From CALLVY01 sp937899855 (GTDB lineage: Bacteria > Bacteroidota > Bacteroidia > Chitinophagales > Saprospiraceae): a stretch of DNA of 14,687 nt. Location of the stretch: NCBI GenBank assembly GCA_039820405.1, contig JBCBQC010000127.1, positions 1-14,687 of the forward strand, written 5' to 3'. The notes under the pieces are model-generated. The model had not been told where the DNA came from and searched no databases. It was given only the letters and a program-made list of their open reading frames with translations. Every line of letters begins with the position of its first letter. Within the stretch, counting starts at the first letter, position 1. A program made the translations under genes and the position numbers. Positions 1-8,200 of the stretch are shown piece after piece.

Positions 1-639
1 AAAGAAAATGGGACCGCCACGGAGCCGATCTATGGCATTCACAATAAGGCGTATTTGGAAGGTAGTGGTAACCAATCGGCGGGCATCAAGGTCCTGGCGC
101 GGTGTAATACCAGTTCGGTGGGAAGTAAATACGGGCTACACGTCTTTCTCAAGAAAACGGGTGGTGGTTTTGGTACGGGCTCCCGCTACGCGATTTACGC
201 CAAGGTCAACTCTACGGACACCGATCATTTTGCGGGTTTTTTTGATGGCAACGTCTGTATTAACGGTAGCCTAAATCATGGTTCCGACCGCCGGCTGAAG
301 CAAAACATTCGCAGTTTGGACAATGCCCTGAGTATGGTGCTATCGCTGGCGCCCAAACGCTACGATTTCAGGGACAATATCTTCGGTGTTTCCCTGCCGA
401 TGGGTGAACAAGTGGGTTTGATTGCACAAGAAGTGGAAGTCATCCTTCCCGAAATCGTCAAAGAAGTACGCGTGGCGTCCAGCCCGGAGGAAGGGGAGGA
501 TACCAGTGGGATGGAACTGTTGGACAGCTACAAAACCATTAACTATCAATCCCTGGTGCCCGTACTGGTGGGTGCCATCAAGGAACAACAACAAATCATC
601 CAGGACTTAGAAGCCAGGATTCAGGCCTTGGAACAATAG
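1..639 (+). CDS. Peptidase S74 (tail-spike chaperone) domain protein, 5'-truncated
   Basis: The frame is open from base 1, so the true start lies upstream; the in-window ATG/TTG codons are probably internal. The last 212 residues are visible. The first ~90 are short Gly/Asn-rich beta segments (for example AIYAKVNSTDTDHFAGFFDG), as in the stem next to an S74 domain. From base 283 comes the S74 signature SDRRLKQNI, then LAPKRYDF, GLIAQEVE, LPEIV and INYQSLVPVLVGAIKEQQ, ending in a short coiled coil (IIQDLEARIQALEQ). The family is known as an intramolecular chaperone that trimerises a beta-helical fibre and then cuts itself off through a Ser-Lys dyad; Ser (283-285) and Lys (298-300) are present at the expected spacing. 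It lies 39 bases before the next gene on the same strand. The N-terminal part, any export signal and the biological role are not visible. Such proteins occur widely in Bacteroidota outside phages. Confidence 0.9.
   Translation, partial: KENGTATEPIYGIHNKAYLEGSGNQSAGIKVLARCNTSSVGSKYGLHVFLKKTGGGFGTGSRYAIYAKVNSTDTDHFAGFFDGNVCINGSLNHGSDRRLKQNIRSLDNALSMVLSLAPKRYDFRDNIFGVSLPMGEQVGLIAQEVEVILPEIVKEVRVASSPEEGEDTSGMELLDSYKTINYQSLVPVLVGAIKEQQQIIQDLEARIQALEQ
283..300 (+). other. Predicted S74 self-cleavage site and Ser-Lys dyad
   Basis: These codons encode S-D-R-R-L-K. In phage endosialidase-type S74 chaperones a Ser at the first residue of the chaperone domain and a Lys five residues later form the catalytic dyad, and cleavage occurs just before the Ser. 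The same Ser+5 Lys spacing is seen here, preceded by His-Gly. Autoproteolysis between the Gly (280-282) and the Ser (283-285) is therefore predicted, releasing a chaperone of about 118 residues. This is inferred from motif spacing only. Confidence 0.55.
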
Positions 640-660
640 CACCGCTACTGTTTCGCCCTT

Positions 661-678
661 ATTAAAAAATATACTGAC
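661..678 (+). promoter_or_regulatory. A-rich translation leader of the gene at 679
   Basis: A run of six A (664-669) followed by tatactgac sits directly before the ATG. There is no GGAGG-like Shine-Dalgarno. An A-rich, SD-less leader is typical of Bacteroidota, and the same pattern recurs before the genes at 9215 and 9932, which supports the 679 start. Confidence 0.45.
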
Positions 679-1557
679 ATGTATTGGACTAAACGATTTA
701 GCCAAGCACTGCTATTGCTTGGCCTGCTATTCCCACTTTCGCTTCGGGCACAGGTACAGGTCGTCAAGGCGCGCTTGATGAACGACAGTAGCAACGACAC
801 TTACTTGCGGCTTGACGAAAATTCCTGTGTGAGCCACGGGGAGGTGTACGGCGACGAGGTACTACTCTACGGGCTAGCGGCGGGGGAAAATGGCTTCCTC
901 GACATTCAGGTCGACGACATCATCGCCCTACAGGGTAGCCTGAGCCTGGAGGAAGATGGGGGTGGCCAAGTCTTTACCATGACCCTCAACAACCGCTACG
1001 TTTCGGTACCGGGGAGCAGTACGAGCTATTCCCTGGAGCAGGGCGACTTCCTTCGCATCCAACGTTGCTCGACGGCCATCCGTTATTTTATCAACGATAC
1101 GGAAATCCTGTCTACCCCCATCACCAACAACAATTTTCCCCTCCACGCCCGGCTTCAGATAACCAGCGCCCTGGCCGCCACCAACGGCAACGAACCCTTT
1201 ATCTGGATGAAGTTTCCCTGGCTGGACAGTGGCTGTTCCGATCCGCCCACGCGCAAGGTGTACGCCCAACTCAAGGCCCAATTGGATGCCGCCTACACCG
1301 TAGTCGATGACGGTCGTCTCCGCTACACCTATACCGAAGAATACGCCATCAGTACGGGACAGAACGATCAGTTGAGCTATCAGGTCTATGACCAATCCTA
1401 CCAGCCCGTCGCCAGTATGACCGGTACCTTTGGTAACCTCTACGGCAGCAACTGGCTGGAACTGGACGTGGAGTCGCTAACCTTTGGTTTTTACATCCTG
1501 GAGGTGACGGGGATGAACAAGGGGGAAACCCAAGTACTGCGTTTCAAACACGAATAA
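679..1557 (+). CDS. Exported protein of unknown function with T9SS-like C-terminal tail
   Basis: 292 residues. The N-terminus is a clear signal peptide: positive K5-R6, hydrophobic residues 10-22, and cleavage after LRA (A24), leaving Gln25 first, as the Bacteroidetes Q-rule expects. Residues ~25-190 are beta-rich and Asp-rich with no domain I recognise (blocks such as NDTYLRLDENSC and LNNRYVSVPG). They contain three Cys (one each in DENSC, IQRCS and DSGCS). Residues ~213-292 look like a divergent type-A T9SS sorting domain (TIGR04183/Por_Secre_tail): LSYQVYDQSYQPVASM, then LTFGFYILEV and a terminal LRFKHE match the usual 'i.iyd..G', 'l..G.Y.l.v' and basic end. The classic PNP motif before them is missing. 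The domain may therefore be a retained beta-sandwich rather than a working sorting signal. The protein likely acts in the envelope or at the cell surface. It sits between the S74 protein and the lipoprotein gene; its function is unknown. Confidence 0.85.
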   Translation: MYWTKRFSQALLLLGLLFPLSLRAQVQVVKARLMNDSSNDTYLRLDENSCVSHGEVYGDEVLLYGLAAGENGFLDIQVDDIIALQGSLSLEEDGGGQVFTMTLNNRYVSVPGSSTSYSLEQGDFLRIQRCSTAIRYFINDTEILSTPITNNNFPLHARLQITSALAATNGNEPFIWMKFPWLDSGCSDPPTRKVYAQLKAQLDAAYTVVDDGRLRYTYTEEYAISTGQNDQLSYQVYDQSYQPVASMTGTFGNLYGSNWLELDVESLTFGFYILEVTGMNKGETQVLRFKHE

Positions 1558-1625
1558 AGCGAATAAAATGAATAAGACGAGGGTGGCAACCTTCCTCCAT
1601 TTATCATTTATCTACCCTAAAGCTA
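1558..1625 (+). other. 68-base spacer with short repeats and an imperfect hairpin
   Basis: This is the longest non-coding stretch in the window. It starts inside three spaced copies of gaataa (1553, 1561 and 1570; the first overlaps the stop codon of the preceding gene). At 1579-1597 gagg and cctc can pair around an imperfect inner stem (two G-C pairs, one G-T, one mismatch) with a caa loop, followed by an AT-rich stretch without a clean T run. It may be a weak attenuator, an RNA-processing site or nothing. No convincing Bacteroidota promoter (TTTG with TAnnTTTG) was found here. Confidence 0.3.
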
Positions 1626-2237
1626 ATGAATATGCCTAAGCAACAAGTCTATTGGGTGCTGCTACTGTGCAGCCTACTGGCCTGTCGATCCGAATATTTG
1701 CCCAGCGATTTTCTGAGTTACGCCAATGATCCCACCAACGGATTGCGTACCGTCAAACGGGTGGGTGGGCTAGAATTTGATTTGCTGTACCAAGCACCAG
1801 CTTATATCATCGCCAACGAACTGCGCACCAACGCCATTGCGCCCGAGGTCTTCGAAAGCCGTAGGGAAGCGCTGACGGAGCTGCAATATTACCGGCTGAA
1901 AATTGGCGTGGCCGATGGCTCGGAAAACATCACGACTTACGGTGTGACCGACGTCGGTGGTCAGCAAGATCGACTGTACTACCTGTCTTACCACTTCCAA
2001 GATGACCTCCGCCTCATCCATGGGCGCGACACGCTGCGGGCCAGTTTTTGCCATTTCGAGCGCAATTACGACATCGCCCCGCACCGGACCTTTATGCTGG
2101 CTTTTCCCCGGGGGCAAGAACCGGTTGACCGGCAGTTGCTCCTCGACGCCACCGAACTGGGCGCCGGCCCGGTCAAACTAAAAATTACTCAAAAAGCTAT
2201 TGACGGGATTCCCGACATCAAACTTCAACACCAATGA
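1626..2237 (+). CDS. Small lipoprotein of unknown function
   Basis: 203 residues. A short hydrophobic stretch (residues 8-19) runs into the lipobox LLAC, with Cys20 as the predicted lipidated residue, so it is a signal peptidase II substrate. The start could be Met1 (1626) or Met3 (1632); both leave the lipobox intact. After the Cys comes RSEYLP, which lacks the acidic run described for surface-exported Bacteroidota lipoproteins, so periplasm-facing anchoring is somewhat likelier. The mature part has blocks such as NGLRTVKRVGGLEFDLLYQAP, LQYYRLKIGV, RLYYLSYHFQDD and FMLAFPRG, suggesting a compact beta-rich fold. I do not recognise a named family. Its stop overlaps the start of the giant secreted gene by 4 bases, so the two products are probably made together and may interact; anchoring or guiding the giant protein is a reasonable inference, not shown. 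Confidence 0.85.
   Translation: MNMPKQQVYWVLLLCSLLACRSEYLPSDFLSYANDPTNGLRTVKRVGGLEFDLLYQAPAYIIANELRTNAIAPEVFESRREALTELQYYRLKIGVADGSENITTYGVTDVGGQQDRLYYLSYHFQDDLRLIHGRDTLRASFCHFERNYDIAPHRTFMLAFPRGQEPVDRQLLLDATELGAGPVKLKITQKAIDGIPDIKLQHQ
2234..2237 (+). promoter_or_regulatory. ATGA stop-start overlap (translational coupling)
   Basis: The ATG of the 2323-residue gene shares bases with the TGA of the lipoprotein gene. This arrangement usually gives termination-reinitiation by the same ribosome. It fixes the downstream start and links the amounts of the two products. Confidence 0.75.
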
Positions 2238-5200
2238 TTGCATCTTCCAATTTACCCTTTCACCGCCGCGTAGCCCTGGTGATGGTCTTTTTGCTGTCCT
2301 TCCAGGCGGCTTTCCCGACCGTCGGTTGGGCCCTGACTTCGGGCCCGGCTCAGCCGGAATTTACCAGCTTCGAACCCGTGGGGACCACCCAGATGGTCGA
2401 CCTCTTTTCCGGTGACTTTGTTTACAACATTCCCCTCTTCGAGCTGCCCGGCCCCGATGGCGGCTATCCCTTTAACCTGGCCTACCACTCCGGTATCGGC
2501 ATGGACCAGGAGGCCTCCTGGGTCGGCCTGGGCTGGACGCTCAACAGCGGCGCCATCAATCGCATCATGCGGGGCCTGCCGGATGATTTTAATGGGGTGG
2601 AGGTACAGCGTAAGACGGATATGAAGCCGAATCGGACGTGGACCTACAGTGGGGATGCCCACTTGGAATTCTGGGGCTTCAAAAAAACCGAGGCGGGGGA
2701 GATTGGAAACGCTGCGATCAAACTTAACTTGGGGCGTCAAATTGCCCACAACAACTATCGTGGGTGGAGCACGGGAATACGCGCTGGCTTAAGCTGGGAG
2801 TCTCGGGTTAAAGACAAGTTTGCCTACGGTGCCGGTTTTGATCTGGGGATCAATTCTCAAGAAGGTGCTACTTTACAGCCTTCCGTCTCCATCACGAGTA
2901 TCAAGGGGGATATCGATCAATCCCTTTCGATTTCTTCGGGCTTTAATTCTCGTGACGGTCGCTCTAATTTGGGCTTGGGGTACAGTTTGGCCGCAGCTCA
3001 ATCCGAACCTACCGTCGACGACTCTACCCAAGATCAAGGAGAAAGCAAGTCCAGTTCTCGTAAAGGGGGACGATTGGGAGGGAACTACAGCTATAACCGA
3101 GTGGCTTATACCCCACAGGTCAGTGATGCTTTTCACGGGCTAAATTTCAGTGCAAATGTAGCGCTGGGTGGTTGGTCGGGAGTCTTTAACTTGGGGGGAA
3201 ATGCTACTATCCGGTACGATGAACAGTACCTGGCCAAGCGCAATGTTTGGACCAGTGCTCCGGCTTATGGTTTTCTATATTCCAAAGACCGCTGGGCTAC
3301 GGATATGGAAAAGGATGCCCTGCTGGACTTTAATCGGGAAAAGGATGGGCCCATTCGCTCCAGTACTTCCAATCTGGCTACCCCCATCAGTACGCCCGAT
3401 GTATACAATGTAGTCGGACAAGGAATCGGGGCATCCTACCGGGCTTACCGCTCTGACGTCGGGATATTTACCGATCCATCGGTGAAATCTTTTACGGGAG
3501 GGAGCAGTGGTGGACCCGAATTTGGGATTGGCAATGGTTTTGACTTAGGGGGCAATATCGGTGGGAACTGGTCGGTAAGCCAATCCTCCGAGTGGCCGAG
3601 TGATTTTGAGGATCGCCTCCGCTTTGACAACGAGGCTACCGACCGACTTTACGAGCCCTTTTATTTTAAGGCCGCTGGTGAGTTGACGACCGATGTGGAT
3701 CAAACCTACCTCAACTACGGAGGGGAGCGGGCGGTGAGTATCCAACTCAACCCCTATTTTGATACCGACGCTAGCGGTGGGACCCGGATGGATTTTGATC
3801 AAAGCGCTCGGTTTAAGCAACTGGATCAAAGTTCGTTTGCGATGGCCAGTGACCTAAAACGCGATACCCGTCGTGCGCGCGCCCAATCCCTACAGCCCAT
3901 TACCAATAAGCAATTGCTCAGTGGGGGAAGTGAGGGCCTCAAGGAGTACCAGGTATCTTACTTCAGCAGTGATCGCCTGAATACGACCGATCCCGAAGCT
4001 TATTTGTCTGCAAGCCCCAGTGTGGATCTACTCGTTGATCGTACCTCTTTGGGTCGGTCGATCAATGAGTCACAAGCGGATCAAATTGCGGGGATTACGG
4101 CCCTACACCCCGACGGGCTGCGTTACGTATACGGGCTGCCGGCCAAAAATTACCAACAGCAAGAGTACCTGTTTAGCGTAGAAAAAGCGGGGGGTAATAC
4201 GGGCTGTACGCGGAACCAAGCCATCGCCACGGTCAATGGCAATGGAACGGAGATCGACTACAAAAAAGGAACGGAGGAATACCTCAACGTCAGCAGTGTG
4301 CCCTCCTACAGCCACGCTCACCTGCTCACCTCCGTACTGGGGGCCGACTACGTCGACTACGATGATATTCCCGGTCCCAGTGATGGCGATTACGGCTACT
4401 GGATCAAATTCAACTACGTCAAAAGTGATACCTACAAATGGAAAACGCCATTCCTGGGCGCCAACTATATCGATGGGGTTCGCAATGACAATGGGGATGA
4501 TAAAGGTACATTGTTTTACGGCGAGCGGGAACAGTACTATCTGGCGACGGCCGAGACCCGTAGCCACCTCGCCGTATTTGATCTGGAGGAACGCGAAGAT
4601 GCCAAGGGGGTGAGCAGCAAATTTCAGAATACCATCAGCGAAGGCTTGGGTACCTCTTCGTACCTACTCAAACGGATTCGCCTTTTTTCCAAGGCAGAAC
4701 TACAACGGGGGGTAAGCCAGGCCATCAAGACCGTACATTTTGAATACGATTATTCACGCTGTCCCAACGTGCCCAATAACAGCGGTGCATCCGTTGACTT
4801 AAACGGTGACGGGCTTAACGACAATCTGAATAAAGGGAAATTGACCCTCCGCAAGCTCTGGTTTACCTACGACGATAGCAATCGGGGGCGCCTCAGCCCT
4901 TATTCGTTTGATTACGCTTCCCTCAATCCCGCCTACAACGATTTGCACTACGATCGCTGGGGTTGTTACCAAAAAATTAGTGAAGCCCTGGACAATACCG
5001 ACGACTGTTACCCGATCGATCATCCCTACGTTTTTCAGGGCAATAAAAAGAATACGAACGACAACCTGGCCGACCTCAATGCCAGTGCCTGGCACCTGAC
5101 GGATATTCGTTTGCCTTCGGGCGCCAATATTGAGGTCGCCTACGAGTCGGACGACTACGCCTACGTGCAGGACCGAACGGCAATGGAGATGTTTCCCATC

Positions 5201-8200
5201 GCGGGTTTTGGTAGCTTCAACGAAGATGATCTCAATACCAACAGTACGGACAATAACAATAACCCACTCAATTCGGCTGATTTAAAGCTCTATTTCGATT
5301 TGGGGGAAAATCAGAATGCGAGTTTTGACGATTTTGTCCAGGATCTGCATCGGGTGAATGTTGCCGAAGAAAATCTGAATGGGATTGCGGGAACCACCCT
5401 GGAAAAAGATTTTCAGATTTATTGTAAGGCACTCATGGAGTTGAACGATAACGGGGAGATGGAATACGTCTCGACTTATCTCACGGTCAAGGAGGACGCA
5501 AGTACGGGACTTCCGGAGGGCGGATTGGAGTCGCACAACGGGCGAAAGTACGGTTGGCTGCGTTTGGAAACCGCCGACCTGGGGCGCCCCAATAATCTGC
5601 GTGCTTACCATCCCCTTTGTGCTGCGGCCTGGCAAAAGTTGAAAATGGAACACGCCGACCAGATCAGGGAAGAGAGTTTTGATACCCGGGACGAAACTTC
5701 CCTCGACGAAGCGATGGGACAAATGCTGCGCAATGCCTCCGAGTTGTTGGCCATCTTTAAAAACTTTTACCGGCAGTGTAGCGACCGGGAATACGCGGAT
5801 GCCGTTGACCTCAGCAATTCTTTTATCCGACTCAATACACCCGACAAAATCAAAAAAGGAGGGGGCGTTCGCGTAGCGCAAATTACGCTCCAGGACCACT
5901 GGGACATCGGCGAGGACAGTAACCCGGCCAATGACCTGCCAACCTACGGTCAGGTGTACGAATACACGACCGAAGAGGACGGCCGACAGATCAGTAGCGG
6001 GGTGGCGATCAACGAGCCCAGTATTGGTGGGGAGGAGTCGGCCCTGCGCTACGCCAAGGGCTGGGTGGAGACTACCCGAGCCAAAACGACGGAGAACATG
6101 TTTTTTGAATATCCCATCAACGAAGCCTACTACCCCGGGGCGGGCGTGGGCTACCGCGAAGTCAAGGTAAAGAGCTTGGCTACCCACATTGCTCAGAACC
6201 GCAGCGACTATCCCAATGCGGAATTGCCAGTGGGTTTTGGTACGACGGGGATGACGGTCCACGAATTTTACACCGCCAAAGATTTTCCCGTACTGGTGGA
6301 AGAGACGCTGTTGGAGAAACGGGTGGGAACCCCGCGGTGGGTACCCTATTTGGTGGGGAGTACGACCTCGGAGCGCTATACGGGCTCGCAGGGCTACGCC
6401 ATCATCCTCAACGATATGCACGGCAAGTCTAAACAGGTGACCCAGTACGGCGAACGAAAAGATGCGCAGGGGAATCTGGTGGCCCTGGAGACGATCAACT
6501 GGGTGAAGTACACCTACTTTACCGATGAGTCGCGGGTGTACGATAGCGCGGGGAAGAAGGAAGTGGCCCAGGTATTGAAAAATAAAGTGCCGGTGCTGCT
6601 CAGTGATGATCCCAGCGTAGCGGATGCGCAGATCGAGGAGCGCAATTTGGGCGTCGATTACGAATTTTTTACCGATATACGACGCACCAAGGGCAGCTCC
6701 GGTGCCGTCGGCTTGGGGATCAATACCGATATGACACCCATCGTCATTTTTGGTGTTAGCTTTTGGCCGAGCATCAACCTCAATTTTAATGATACCCGCC
6801 TGGCCGTCACCAATAAGATCATCCGTAAAACGGGAATCTTAAAACAGACCGAGGTCTTTGATGGCCAATCCAAAGTGATTACCAACAACGAGGTCTTTGA
6901 TCCCTTAACGGGAGAAGCCCTCCTCACCACGGTCAATAATAACTTTGACCAGCTCGTGTACAACTACCAAGTCCCCGCCCGTTTGGCCTACGATGGGATG
7001 GGGGCAGCCTACCGCAATTGGGGGATGATCTTTGAAGGGAACTTGAGTTTGGACGACCGTTGCGGTTGGTTTCGAATGGACATCAATAGTCCGGTCGTCG
7101 AGGGGGCTCTGGCACCGGGGGATGAATGCCTGGTGGTGGAGCATTGTGAACAGGTGCCGGGCTTGTGTGACAGTAAGCTGTTTACCTACCTTGGAGAAAG
7201 AAACAACCAGCATTTCTTTGAGAATCCGGATTCGGATTTGGCGCTGGATAATGCCTCCGTTAAGATGATGGTAGTGCGCTCCGGTCGGCGCAATCACCTC
7301 TCGGCCAAAGTGAGTAGCATCACAGCCCTAAAGGACCCTACCACGATGCGCGACTCGGCCGCGGCAATCGTAAGCGTGGATGCTCCCTTGGGAGCGTCCA
7401 ATAGTACGACCAGTTCGAGTAATGTAAACATTCGAACGGTCGACAGCGTCTTGAGCATTAATGCGGTGACTTACTCCGACCGCTGGGATATGGGACGGGG
7501 AGAATGCGAAGCGCGGACCATCGCCAAAACGATCGAAATTACTCCGCCCACTTCCGAATTGGAAAATTGCCTAATCGTAGACTTTGACCTGGCCAGCACC
7601 ACTTGTTGGCCCAATACGCACTGGTACATCGAATACAGCATCAACGGTGCTCCCTCCATTACCCACAACCGAACCAGTGTCACAACATTGAGCGATACCA
7701 TTGTTTGTAGTAACTATCCAATTACCGTCATTGATTACTTGGCCTTTTCTACCTTGAACGCTTGTATTGATCCCGTCATGACGCCGGAGGTGGTTCAACG
7801 TAATATTAGTAATCCCGGCACTTACGATACCATTAACATCAGCGTACCGCGAGAGGATTACGCGCTGGGTCAGAATGGCGTTTGGCGCCCTTACCAAAAT
7901 TATGCTTACGTAGCGGAACGGGAACCAGGACTAGCGGGTTTTGCGGCTGGGAACCAGGAAAATTACGATCTGACTTCCAGTGGGGTGGTCAACGAAGTTC
8001 CCCTGTTTAATTGGCGGGCTCCTTTCTTCCTGGAAGCAGAAATTCTCAACGTCCCCAATTGGAAGAAAACCAATGAGATTAGCAAATACGGCTTGAACGG
8101 AGAGGAAGCGGAAAACCGGGACATCATTGGTTTGTACAGCACTGCGCTTTACGGCTACAACTACAACGTTCCGATTGGGGTGGCGAGCAATGCTTCCCAC

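Noticed and set aside
55..57. TTG at 55 as the start of the S74 gene
   Set aside because: The frame stays open to base 1 and the residues before it (GIHNKAYLEG) continue the same fibre-like pattern, so the gene begins upstream.
8..274. Plus-strand ATG frame starting at base 8
   Set aside because: It is out of frame with the S74 protein, Arg/Ser-rich, and overlaps its well-supported coding sequence entirely.
1..639. Prophage, based on the tail-fibre-type domain
   Set aside because: No other phage gene is visible, the neighbours are envelope proteins, and S74 domains are common in Bacteroidota chromosomal proteins.
628..654. Possible Bacteroidota promoter (ttg ... tactgtttc) before the gene at 679
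   Set aside because: The -7 element is broken by an extra base and the spacing (15 bases) is too short for the TTTG/TAnnTTTG arrangement.
5282..6421. Long open frame on the minus strand (379 codons)
   Set aside because: It lies wholly inside the giant plus-strand gene, its product is low in recognisable structure and rich in Val/Gly/Arg as expected of an antisense shadow, and the plus-strand frame here holds family-like blocks.
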